This document shows positions 9,816 through 21,516 of a stretch of 64,000 nucleotides of DNA, one piece after another; the first letter of the stretch is position 1; each line of letters opens with the position of its first letter. The translations under genes and the position numbers were made by a program. This DNA is from Elysia chlorotica (Eukaryota; Mollusca; Gastropoda; Plakobranchidae): contig RQTK01000483.1 of NCBI GenBank assembly GCA_003991915.1, positions 113,426 to 177,425 on the forward strand. Direction: 5' to 3'. The notes below the pieces were generated by a model, which saw nothing but the letters and a program-made list of their open reading frames with translations, did not search any database and was not told the origin of the DNA.

Positions 9816-10777
9816 GTCCCGTGAACCACAATGGCCGCCATGTCATAAAGGAAGTTTGGTGGAGGCGCTATCCGCAATTTACACAGGGCAACACACCAGT
9901 GCCAACTACATGTGTTAGGTATGCCTCGACCGTAACTACCACGGTGACTGCTACTGCTCGTGTCGACTGCTTTATGGTTTACATGATCCACACAGCCAAT
10001 GCAAGATTATTCACTGAAAGTTGGCTGTTCTAAAAAAAAAAATTTTTTTTCTGAGAATACGCCATGACAAAAAACAAAACAACAACTTCAACAACAACGC
10101 AGCACCTTCTTTAAAAAAAAGTATTGGGAGAAAAACGGATGTCGGTGAAGAGACGAACTGTATCAGTGTTCAGTTTGAGACAAATCGTGGGACAACCACT
10201 CAAGAACTGAAGCTTTTCATTTATATTGTAAGTCTTGAGCTAAAACAATGATAATCCACCACGTGTTAAGCCCACCCTATGAGCTACATAGATTACTCTT
10301 TCATCGGAAATATATACTACCATCTTGAGACCAGGACTTCATGCATTAAATACATGTACAGGTTCATCTTCGAAAACAAAATTGCAATGGTATCTGACAG
10401 AAATACACTAACACATGGCATTCAGGAATCATTGCATGTCCCCGCCAAACGTGACTATAATTTAATTCCTAGTATCAGAGCCTTCAACACCCCACAAACC
10501 TCACAAACATGTTGATCCATCCCGTCATTAAGCAGGGTTGTTATGATGTGGCTACCCCGGAGCCTGCATGTAAGGTCTAAGGAAGCGATCATTCACCCAC
10601 CCTGACGGCAGATAATCACAGAGCAGATAATCCATCCCAGATGGCAAGAGCGTTGTTACCACCTGAGGGGCGTCTGGCTACATAGTACATGGCTGGTCTT
10701 TGTTACACCTGCCTGTGTGTACCCACTGTGCTGCGAGTCGGCCTCACCCCTACAGGTTACTTAAACTTCTTACACAG
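9816..10777. other. Non-coding stretch, no gene supported
   Basis: Several short open frames but no splice-bounded or family-like sequence. Confidence 0.35.
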
Positions 10778-10952
10778 TTTAGTTGAATTAGTTTAACTTC
10801 CAAAGTGAGCATTGTATGGACTGTACTGTGGACGGGCTCCAAGACTAATGTCTGATAATTTTATGTGCTGCATCACACGAAAAGTGGGGTTACCATGACT
10901 CCCCAGTCCTGTCTAAGGCAGTCACATACTGATACCGACTCAGCCAGTTAAC
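10778..10952 (-). mobile_element. SINE of the AACTC-tail family, 5'-truncated (copy B)
   Basis: On the minus strand it matches the body of copy A: CTGACTCG-type core, CATGGTAACCCC, CACATAAAATTATCAGACATTAGT, GCCCGTCCAC, then GAAGTTAAACTAATTCAACT. The tRNA-like head is missing. Confidence 0.6.
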
Positions 10953-12644
10953 ATTTTACACAAGTAACATGTTGTTTTCTCCCAATTTCTTTCTCGCAAT
11001 ATAAATCACGAACCACTTGCAAAAGGCACAATGGCCATTTTGTTGTGCTCATCTGAGATGAAATATTGGACAGCATTTGTTTACACTCAACTGAAATAAA
11101 AAAAAAGAAAATATTCAAGCCCCGTTAATCGTCTTTGAATGGTACATATCGCGGCTAAACACTATAAGGCTAACTGCTCGAACTCCCATCCCTTACCCCA
11201 CCAGTGAGTTCTTTCCCCTTTCAGTTGTGATATTACCCAAAATGAAGAGGACATTGTTTTCTTGGGTCTAAATTAGAACGATTATCACCGGTTTCGCATG
11301 TCATCGCCAAGTCTTCTAAGACCTGAGGAGTAAATCAAATCCTGCGATAATAATCTATCTCCAGCGAAGTAGGCTCCCACCCACAAGGAAATGGAGCATA
11401 TTCATTTGGTTTACGTTATGATGCCCGACAAAACGGTCTCTTATTCTTAAAAATGCGCCTTTGTTTCCACACCTCCCTGGAATCATTGGAGAAACCTTGG
11501 TAAATTTACGGGGCATAAAACCAAGTTTGCTATTAGAATTGCCAGTTGAATTAATTTAACCACAGTGGATATTAAGTAGGGCCAATTCTACTGAAAACCT
11601 GTCACCACACACTTATGTAAGCCTGTCTTTTTCCCTTCCAATTATCGTAAAAGGTATTATAAAATTAGAGAACAAAATACGCAGGTTTAATAGGACCTCT
11701 TCGATTTACCCCCCCCCCCACACACACACACAAACACCCTAGGTTAACAGTAACACGGTTACGGTTTTGATTACTACATGTACGGGTATTAGTTAGGACA
11801 GAGATCGAAGGGTGGAATGTCGACAGACCATCGACACTAACATATATCTTTGCCGGGGTTATCAAGAGGTTTTGCCTGTCTGTAGGTTTTAGAGGATATT
11901 CTGAGCAAGAGAAAGGAACACAACGTGGTCTGAAAATAAGACCAGTAATAATATATACTTAAGGGACACATAGAAGGAAAAACAAAACAACCAAAACTAC
12001 ATGTACACACAAGGCTAACAGGTATGGAAAATAGACGGTTTATGTTCGTCTACACACAGGAGATACGGTATGAAAGAAAAGAACAGAATCATGTTACACT
12101 CAAGGCGTTATCGTTGAGTACTGGTGTATTTTAAACAAACATCGACATTAATAAACCATATCTGCGCAAGCGCTGTATGAGAAAAAAAAACCCAACTGAG
12201 TGATGATGCTTTCAGAGGCGACAATCCATGAGAACGTGCATGTTTTATCGGAAAAGTAATGAACACACGCAAAAGCCTATTATTTGATCTGCTACGTTCA
12301 AAAACTTTTTACGCGATTATCACTTTTATCAGCTTTATAAACTAGGTGGGCCCATTCATAGTTTAATTATATTCTATCAACTAATGATCTCGAGAGAACT
12401 ATTAAAAAAGAAAACCCAGAAGGGATAATGAAACAACACAGGGTGAGACATGAGCCAAAAAATTGGTACAGTTTATGAGGAAATAGAAGAAGAAAAATAT
12501 CGGCCGTGACATTTTAATCGTGTGCTCTTATTAGTTTTAATTTCCTAAGTACTACCCTTTTCTAAATCACACCAACAAATCACCACCACCACCACCAAAA
12601 GAAAAAAGAAAAAAAAACAACAACACAGAATGTGTAGTACTCAC
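10953..12644. other. Non-coding stretch between SINE B and the REEP exon
   Basis: Contains a C-run plus (CA)n at 11709-11733. This would be intron of the minus-strand REEP gene, but the next REEP exon (KWMMYW-type) was not found here. Confidence 0.35.
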
Positions 12645-12717
12645 ATATTCCTTGACGTTCTTGGTGCGCACTGCCTTATAGGAAGCATATGCCGGGTAGA
12701 GGGTGCCAAACACCAGT
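12645..12717 (-). CDS. REEP: REEP (TB2/DP1/HVA22 family) protein, one internal exon
   Basis: Read on the minus strand, a 73-base exon lies between an acceptor (CTTGGTTTCAG, just above 12717) and a donor (TAT|GTGAGT, just below 12645). It encodes [24 protein letters not shown], the near-invariant first hairpin segment of REEP1-4 proteins. These are ER membrane proteins with hydrophobic hairpins that shape tubular ER and, in REEP1-4, link ER to microtubules. The exon is phase 2 at its start (first A completes the previous codon) and phase 0 at its end. The exon with the usual MVSW start and the downstream KWMMYW exon were not identified. The frame is also open upstream of the acceptor to 12794, so an unspliced alternative start cannot be excluded. 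Confidence 0.85.
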
Positions 12718-15700
12718 CTGAAACCAAGGTAGACATAGGGCACGATCAGAGCTTCCATGTGGAGAAACACATCACGACACACGACCATGTTCATGGCGAG
12801 ACAGTTTGTTTGTATAGTAGATACTTGCTAATACATGTACACGCACCAGGCATTATGGCACCTTTATGTGAGCTACTTTTGGGAAATAACCTGTTAGCAG
12901 TAGAACAAATTAACAACAGCACCAAGGCTACGACACATATATAATTATAGACCCGTCACTGAAAAGAAAACCATTAAAAACAACAACAACCGAGGAAGAC
13001 ATTCAGCATCAAAACAGATACGCAGCACAATGCACGAGCTATACGCATCTAGTAATAATAACTAGTATCTATCGGATAATTATGTTATACATGTACATGC
13101 ATTAAAAAAACAACGTATGTCACTGTAAAATATTTCTCACATAGTTATCCATGCGGCACGCTTAAGACACCCATAGAGTTTATGCAAGATCCCCCCCCCC
13201 CCCCAAAGAAGCAATCGATAATAAAACATGTACTTAAAAAAAACAGCTATCGTGCATAACGCATATGTAATCGTTTACTTTAAATAATAATGATGCTGCC
13301 AACAGAAAAATATATAAGTCCTTACACTATTCTAAGATTTTGTCGTTTGAACAAACAAACGAAACTAGATGGGATCGCACAATGTTTAACAAGACACGTG
13401 TATGTTTGCGTGCTTCTATGCATAAAAGAGAATATCACGCAGCTGAGGTTCAGATAAGAAAATATGTATATATTATACTAGCACAAATAGATTCTAGGTT
13501 TTACTAGCACAGACTTCACAAGATGGTCCACAATAAGTAGAACCCATTAACCGCCAACACCACCAAAAGAAGTAGCCTTGCACTACGTGTGCATGAACTA
13601 CAGTACTAGATCTACCTGTTAAATTTAAAAACCAAGTTGGGGTGCCATCAAGGGAGGCAACATTGTGGTAGGAAGACGAGCGACACGGAGCCAGCGCGCA
13701 GTGCTTCCACAAGCTCCAGTCTAGCCAGAAACAAGAGGCATTAGCAAAATGTAACACTCTGCTAATATGCTGGCTCACCAGGAAAGAACGCTGGGGCGAT
13801 GAGTAGCACCGAAGATAGACTCAAAGAGCATGAAGGCGAACATACACCCAAGGCCTGCGACAGGTGAGCACAGTACTGGACTACCTCACCTGGGAGTCCA
13901 CAGGGATAGCTGGACACATAGTAGCCTTACTAACCAAGGGACACTGATTTCTACCCGCTTTGAACAAGAAACTACCTCTGGCTAGATACCATGAAAGTAA
14001 ATACCGAATTACAAACCATACACAATTGGTAGAAAATAGGCAGGGTGTATAATTTGATCCCTGTAGAGAGAGGAAGAAGAAATAAAAAAAAAAAAAAAAA
14101 CAACAACAAACAAAACAAAAACCAACACACACAACCCACCACAAAACATTTGAATCTGCGTTCTGCGCATACAGCCGAAAAAAAGCTTACCTCCGTAGAC
14201 ATACAATCATTGAATAAAAAAAGTTCAACTTTTAAAAAGTTTTATATGAAGCCGAAAAATTATCGTTCTCGCCTTGCAATCACGTAACAGAGTTTTTAAC
14301 TTGCAAATTCTAAATTTTAAAAAGTATTTCTTAATTGAAATGTGTTCTGGATTTGCCACTAAGAACCCGAGATGTTTCAACTCAGTTTACTCTCGATGAA
14401 ATCGATATGGCAATTACCCGCATATCACACCCGATACTTGGCTCAACTGACTTAACAACAGCCAGTATGCAACATTTCTTACTCTCTCGGTAGCAGCGCC
14501 GAGGATTATTACATGTCTGCGATCAGATTCCGGCATTATGTCACAAATATGTGTCTGGTGGTGGTTTAGAGCAAGAAATTTTTACTACAGTCATGTACCC
14601 ACAGTTGAGCTCCATGGGTATATGATTTCTAAGAAGATAAATGAGCACTCAAGTGGGTAATCTCATGGTTCTAAAAGTAGCAGTACAGTACCTTACTAAT
14701 TCCTGTCTGACAAGCGCAGCGTGCAGAAAAGTTTCGCACCATCTATTAATAAGAACGGTTTTAATTTTAGTGAATATAAGTGAAGGTACGTGTGTAAGAC
14801 CCCCCCCCCCCCCCCCACACACACACACAATAACGAACAACAAAATAAAAACACCAAAACAATAACAACACTCGGTCTGGTATATTGATGATTAATAAAG
14901 CACGCAACGCGTACCTCATTTACTTCTGTTACGTTGATGAAACAAAGCGAAAAGGGGGTTAGCATTAACCCAGAAAAGATAGATTTTGTGGGTCAAGTAC
15001 AAAAGGAAGAAAGTAGTCCCAAACCGTTTCTAGTTCGCCTGGCAAGCTGAAAAGAGCGACTGAGGCCAATCGATAACTCGGCTGACGATAGTACTGGTAG
15101 TAGGTTGAGCTATCGAAAGGCAAAGCTGTTGCGTCAATACCCCTTTACTAGAGCCGCCCTTTTCCCTTTTCATTCCCACTCCATAGAAGCGCGCAAGCAA
15201 CGCTCCACACGGACAGCTAATGTGTGTATTTTCCCCACTATCTGTTTCAGGCATACATTTCTATTAATAGAAACACGTGGATTCAGGTCACAACACACTG
15301 TTGGCACGGGACAGGACCTTTCGTAGACAACCGCGCGCCCTCGTACCACCAGCGACTGCTGTAGTATAATAAAAGTCACCAATCTTAACCTATCAGAGAC
15401 GCATGTGCAGTCACTGTTAAAAAAACAACAAAACAACACAACAAACAAACAAGCTTGTCAGTCAAGCGTTCACAAAAAACCCCAACAAAACAAAACAGAC
15501 ATTCTTACACACCAGTACCTATAAGTATTAAAGAGTATAAAAAAAAACAACAACAACAACTGACATATGAGCGAAAGGTACTAGTGCAGACCGTACTGCG
15601 CTGTCAACACATTGTACACGTGCCTCTAGAAGCTCGTACAATTTCAGTACACGGTGATGGATTTTTGAATATCGCTGTCACTTCTAAGTTGATGGAGACT

Positions 15701-17714
15701 AAAAAAGAATGATACGCAATCTTTATAATTAATGTCCACCTCCACGATCCTTCACCAGACGTACATAGCAATTGATTGGTCAACATTTATACTTTCTTCG
15801 ATATGCTGATTTGTCAAATACACAACATCCAATATTAACAGGCAAACTCCAATTTTGCTCCCGAGTATTAAATAAATGGAACTATAGGATTTATGACATA
15901 CCAATATCTTCCAAATTTTATCACCCAACTAAAGAACTTTATATAAAGCACCAAGGAATTTGTTTTTCATTTAAAAAGTATATCAATCCATTTAGTATTA
16001 AGAAATAAAGAAAAGAAAAATTTAAAAATGTATTTGTCAGTTTCATAAAAAAATATTTTTAAAGCATTTGAATTAAATAAAAATCTGATGTTTACACTGG
16101 ATAGTCTTATAACTTTTAACGTTAGATTGAAACAAAGACAGTGGTAAATCCACTGTGTTCGTTGTGGGTTCTGCTTTGATACCGTCTTTCCAGGTACCTT
16201 GGTTTATAATGAAGCTTATATGTGTTTCAAATTGAAATCTTAAAGTAGTAAATGGTTAAAACGGTTGATATTTTTTACCAGGTTATGAAACAATCATTTG
16301 CAAAATGATTACATTTCCATTCATTTCTGGTATAGAAAAACAAAAATAATTTTGTTGCGAAAATTTAAGTATCTATTGTAAACAATATTTGCCATCAAGG
16401 AGTTTTAAATCAGCATAACATGGTGTGATAAAACTAAAAATATTAATTTAATGTTCTCCATGGGAAATATACACAGCTGTATAAAGTTCTATTTCTTCTG
16501 TCTACTTAAGCTGTGCACTGCGGGCGCACTTAATTACAGCATCAGTTTAATCTTGACAAGTGACTTAGATACAGGTGCACCGGTTCCTTTATGCGACTAA
16601 GTGCAAGAATAGGACACCTTTAGCTTTGACAAAGATAGAGATGTTTACTTCTTGCATCGAGCCGTTGCACTGTCTCGCATTGTCATGATTTGTGCGAGGC
16701 GTCTACGTGGAATATCTAATAAAACAAAGATTTTTACTAAGTCATCATTCTGCAACCATCCAAGCCTGGGTTATACTTGATTCTCCACCATAATTTCCTG
16801 CTTTTCTTTCTAGCTTGTGTGAGTGTGAGAAGTTAATTAAATATGGTTGAATTTTTAGCCAAATTATTTATGAAAATTTATTTTAGTACATTTTTTTAGT
16901 GCTAAGTATAACAGAGTGCACTAAGTATTAACATTTTTTTTACTGCATCGGAAAGTGTAAGATTTTAGTTTTACTGGGATGTATATTTTTCTTTTACTAG
17001 CAGTTTTAACAGCATACAAGGCACAGACGTTTAGGCTGTTACGAACAATGGAACATTCCAAAGTTCATTCACTTTTAAGCTAAATTTGTGCACGATTGGT
17101 GTCACTCGAAAGCAGGAAATCAATAGGAGAAATAATTTATAATGCTCTACTCTTTCTGGTGAGTTTTAATATATGATTTAAACTTTAAAAATGAGATTAA
17201 AGACACACATCACAATACCTGAGTGAAATGCTACGATGGTATGATAGCTATTAAAACGAGATGCAGTGCCATTTGTTTACAAACCAACCGTGCAATATTA
17301 AACAAATAAAGACAAATGGTGCACATTTATAGATGACAGAAAACAGATGAGTGCCATATCCACCCAGAATGCAACTTTAACTGAAAGCACAACTACTGAT
17401 CCAGATTGTCACACATCGACTCATCTAGCGGATCCTGTCATAACTAAAAGAAACATTGCAAATAATTCACCACAACCAATCGAACAGTTTAAACATTTAA
17501 ATTTACACTCAGCTAAACAAATTATTGATAATCTGCACCAAATGCCATCTTTAAGTTTATCTAAGAAATTTTGACTCCTGGGAAGTCAACCAAAGGATTG
17601 AGAGGTGACATTGAAAAGGTAGATTCTGCAGTTTAAAATTGCGTATGACAACCTAGGAAGAATTCATCAAAATAACTGTAGAGATTGGAAACTCAGTCAT
17701 AAGAAGAAGGTAGC
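12718..17714. other. Long stretch without a supported gene
   Basis: Presumed intron, promoter and upstream DNA of the minus-strand REEP gene. Homopolymer and dinucleotide tracts occur at about 13190-13204 (C-run), 14083-14100 (A-run) and 14801-14829 (C-run with CA). A GC-richer patch at about 15030-15350 could be a promoter. Two weak coding possibilities (13799-13863; 17347-17574) are discussed under findings. Confidence 0.35.
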
Positions 17715-18380
17715 GTCAATTGACACAGAGTAGCTATACATGTGCCCTTTGATAAATCGTCAACTGACACCTGTAGATTACCTCTGTGCCCATTGACATA
17801 ACGTCAGGTGACAGAGTGCTTTTGTTAAAGCAACAGAGTGAACGTAGGAACACAGAGAGGTTTTATTACTGTCACAGAGTGGTCTTATTATTGACATAGT
17901 GAGTATATCGACACAGAGTGATAAAACATCCTTAAAGGCAATGAAACTATTATTATCATCGCCACCATCAAGAACATATTATCATCATCATCATTATGAA
18001 AAATACCCAATACTATTATTATGATTATTATTATCATTATACATTATTGACCCAAAGAGAGAGTTTATCGACAAACCGTTATTTTATTATTGACACACAG
18101 TGAGGACTGAGTTCATTGACACAGAGTGATTTTATTATCAACACAGAGTGATTTCTTGGCAACGCAACCAAAAAAATTCATTACTGACACAGAGTGATTT
18201 TATTACTGACAGTGAGACAGAATGATTTTGTTATAGAGTGATTTCATTATTGTCACAGAGTGTCTTTATTTTTGACGCAGTGTGGGTTTATCGTCACTCT
18301 TCAGGGAAGTTGTTTTGTTATTTGTACAAATTGAGTTTACATATCGACATAAATCGGATTTCTTACTGACACTGAGGGAT
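17715..18380. repeat. Degenerate ~22-bp minisatellite (GACACAGAGTG unit)
   Basis: About 15 variants of GACACAGAGTG joined by ATTTTATTATT-like spacers. Where regular, the spacing is 22 bases (for example 18118 to 18140, 18186 to 18208, 18252 to 18274). An ATT/ATC-rich patch at 17945-18050 interrupts it. A reversed copy (CTCTGTGTCAATTG) sits at about 19013-19028. Confidence 0.8.
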
Positions 18381-18540
18381 ACAAAATACAGAAATCTGTA
18401 TTCATCCCTCAAGGGGAAATTAAAGTACACGCTCTTCATACATCAAACGAAATTATAAAAGTTACAACGATATGAAAATAAAAAAGTAAAATTTCGACAT
18501 GAAGATCAACAATAATTTACATACTATATAAATCATATGA
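18378..18540 (-). mobile_element. 3' tail of an interspersed element, minus orientation (copy 2)
   Basis: Starts ACAAAATACAGAAATCT and continues with similarity to 3655-3825 (AATTATAAAAGTTACA, AAAAAGTA-AATT, ATAAATCATA). Same AATAAA-containing minus-strand end as copy 1. Confidence 0.45.
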
Positions 18541-18565
18541 GAAAGGAAAGCCAGGAGAAGAGAAG

Positions 18566-18568
<3 letters not shown>

Positions 18569-18624
<56 letters not shown>
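18569..18624. repeat. (GA)n microsatellite
   Basis: Pure GA repeat. Confidence 0.95.
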
Positions 18625-18627
<3 letters not shown>

Positions 18628-19309
18628 GAGACAATGAGTGACATAGTCAACTTGTATGATCCATCACAGTAGACAAAGTGGGCTATGTTTGATTTGGATT
18701 TTGCTTTTTCTTTAGGAACAGTAGGCTACGTTGCCTATGATTCTGTCTTGAAAATAAGTTTCTTTTGGATTTTATAACCCACAAAAGACAAATTCAACAA
18801 ATGATATGAAGCACAATTTGTTATGGAAATGAAGCCATGAATGATCCCTTCAACCGAACTGGAGTACATGTAGAACTAGAGGACGCTGGTCTGTAGCATA
18901 GCCTGTACAGTTGAGTGAAACAAACGATAAAATTTTTTAAAGAAAACAAAAACCAAACGTGCTTTACGGCGCAAACTAGTTTTATTTTCAACCTGTGTCA
19001 GTAGAGATTGATCTACTCTGTGTCAATTGAAATTACCTTAAGGAAACATGACCAACATAACCGTATCTAACTTTTGATTGCGCAAAAGCAAAAACTTTGA
19101 AAAAGTGTAGCCTAAATTATAGGCCTAGAACCTTAAATATCACCTCGTCCACGTAAAATATGACCATTGATTGATCCCAGTAATATGGTTGAGAAATATT
19201 GCCTCACGAACTCATAGATCTACTACATCTCGATCATACTTTTGCGTTGGAAGCTGTTCTACCCTAGAGCCACTGCGCCTAGTCAGGAACACATAAGATT
19301 CTGTACCTA

Positions 19310-19560
19310 GTATCTAGATTCTAGATGTAGATGCTAATAAAAATAGATCTTGTTCAATACATATTAGACTCCACAGACATTTAGAATCTAAATCTGGATC
19401 TAGACGCAGGCCTTTGTCTTTGAGAAGACTAGATTAGATCTAAATCTAGATCTACTCTTGAGCAAGCCAACACTAAAGTTTACGTCCTTTAAAACTAAGG
19501 CTAGAATTTAAAATTGGACAAGATGCAGAAAGAATTAGATCTAGATCTAGATCTAGATAT
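19310..19560. repeat. Cluster of TCTAGA/AGATCT palindromes
   Basis: TCTAGATT, GGATCTAGAC, AGATCTAAATCTAGATCTAC and a run AGATCTAGATCTAGATCTAG near 19537. Related clusters at 20180, 20930, 21535-21570 and 21622. Confidence 0.6.
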
Positions 19561-20510
19561 ACTTACATGACAAGTCTTGAGATAATCGCAGAAACCATAC
19601 CTGAAAATAAACCTCTCTACTTTTACTTCTTTCTTCAATCTCAGTCTAAATAAGTAATGGGTTATTATGATTCATGTAGGGCCTACTCTTAAATCTAAAA
19701 TTTTACCCTAGACACTGAAATTCATTAAAGTAAGGCAGCCATCTTGTGACGTCATTGTTCATGTGACCAAAACAATTCAAAAACATGCTGGCGTCTGGCG
19801 AAAGCTAGCCTAGCCTAGGACCTCTGTTATGTTGAAAATTTTCTCACATCAACTTGATATGGTTCAAACGATAATTTTGCTGATGAGTGTGTCCATTAAT
19901 CAATTAAAATCTAATGAAAATAATTCTGGGGTATTTAGGTCAAACCAGTAACGACAGGAAACCAACCCATTCTTGTTTTTTTATCGTAATAATTAAGTAT
20001 TTAAAAAAAAAAAAAATTAAGGTTGGATTTCAAATTGATCATAAACACAAGCAGATCTATTATGTTGGTTTTTTTTTATAATTTGGGTTGATATGCATAT
20101 AAGTCCATGCGGTTTTTATGTTTCGGAATGCGTGATGTTTTTACACGTCTGCTAGGGCTAACAGCACAATCAATATAAAACTAGATCTAGCTCTAGGGAA
20201 ATAAAATAAATTAATAGATCTCTATGTATTATTTCAAACTGAAAACTAATAGAATGTACAAAAATTACATAAAACATGTACATCTCACAAAGCCTAACAA
20301 AACGTTAAATAAAACAAAATTGAATAAGCGCGCTGTAAGTACTAGATAGGATTGGCGGAAGGACACAATTATTTGACCTTTTGACCTACCAGATGTGAGT
20401 GTATTCATCCACAACGTAATCTGGAGTAGTGACATTCTTCAGGGTGGTGTGTTAGTTTCTCTTGGAAATTTTCACGATTTTAAATGTCATATTGGACTAT
20501 AATGTAAGAA

Positions 20511-20666
20511 ATGTCTGTCAAAACTCGGGAAGAACTTGTTGGAAAACGGTTCACTTCAGTGAAAAGTGATAATAAGCTTAAATTATCAAAGGTTTCTGAA
20601 TGGGAATGGCGGTCTGGTTTTGTACGTGCTGTTTCTACTCGAGATACTAGCAGCGCGGATTTCACG
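20511..20666 (+). CDS. KDM3: KDM3/JMJD1C-type histone lysine demethylase, exon 1 (start)
   Basis: Start codon and first 52 codons of a KDM3 (JMJD1) family protein. The encoded MSVKTREELVGKRF and the W-x-S-GFVRAVSTRD stretch match the N-terminus of JMJD1C/KDM3 proteins, which begin with the same ETRxELVGKRF pattern. The family removes methyl groups from histone H3 lysine 9 in the nucleus using Fe(II) and 2-oxoglutarate; the JmjC and zinc-finger parts are C-terminal and lie outside this window. The exon ends in phase 0 at ACG|GTAAGT. Five exons (20511-20666, 29833-29985, 32708-32824, 34743-34949, 40861-40945) join without a stop to 239 codons plus one base. Introns are 9.2, 2.7, 1.9 and 5.9 kb and full of repeats. 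No TATA box or other promoter element was recognised upstream. Confidence 0.9.
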
Positions 20667-20989
20667 GTAAGTGTTCAGTTGACCTTTATTTTTTTCAAAT
20701 TGTTAGAATCCTAGACTCTTCTTGAACTCTAAGTAGAGCCTATAGACCGAGATCTGCTCCAAAAATAAAGATTAGTTTAGATGCAAATTACATTTAGTCT
20801 AGATCAGAAAATATTCTAGAGCTAGAATCTGATACTCTAAACCTAGATCCCCATGTTTCAGGCCTTGTAAAATACCCATGTACAAGTGAGTCGGGACTGG
20901 AGTTGCAACTATTGGGCTAGATTAGACTAGATCTAGATAGGCCAACTTGATACATTAGGCTTAGACTTTAAGAAGTAGGCACTAGTAAC

Positions 20990-21516
20990 GGCACTCCTTG
21001 AGTTTTGTGGTCCCTAGCCAGTGGGAGATCAAATGGGTGGGTGGGCGGAATTCGAGGGGCGATTGGGTAATATTCGATTACATCAGAGTCAGTCAACATG
21101 TGGAAAGAGAGAGACAGGCACACAGACTAACAGAACAAGCGAGTGTGAGAGACAGATAGATTTTTAGAGTTTCAATTGCTTAAAATATCAATTTTATGTG
21201 CTTTAGTGTATGTTTGTCCTCACACCCCTTCCCCGCCTGCATTGTATCCGTGTTCAAATAAACAATTGACTACAATCAAATCGTTCCCCTTCTTTTTTAA
21301 TCAAACAAATCATGCCAATACAATAATAAAATACAACAACAAAAGACATGGTGAACAGCTTGCAGGTGTTTTATTCAATTTTTTTTTTTTTTTAAATAGC
21401 TAAAAGACACCCTGGAGTAAGCTGGCAGGTATTTTATTCAATTTTAGTAATCGAATTCCGCCCGCCCACCCATTTGATTGCCCACAGGCTAGGGACCACA
21501 AAACTCAAGGAGTGCC
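20990..21516. mobile_element. Inverted-repeat element (MITE-like), 527 bp
   Basis: Arms of 66 bp at 20990-21055 and 21451-21516 are inverted copies with about five mismatches. They start GGCACTCCTTGAGTTTTGTG and reach GGCGGAATTCGA. Inside are a T-run (21378-21394) and a direct repeat (CAGGT-TTTTATTCAATTTT near 21364 and 21426). No open frame of interest. A clear target duplication was not found. Confidence 0.75.
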
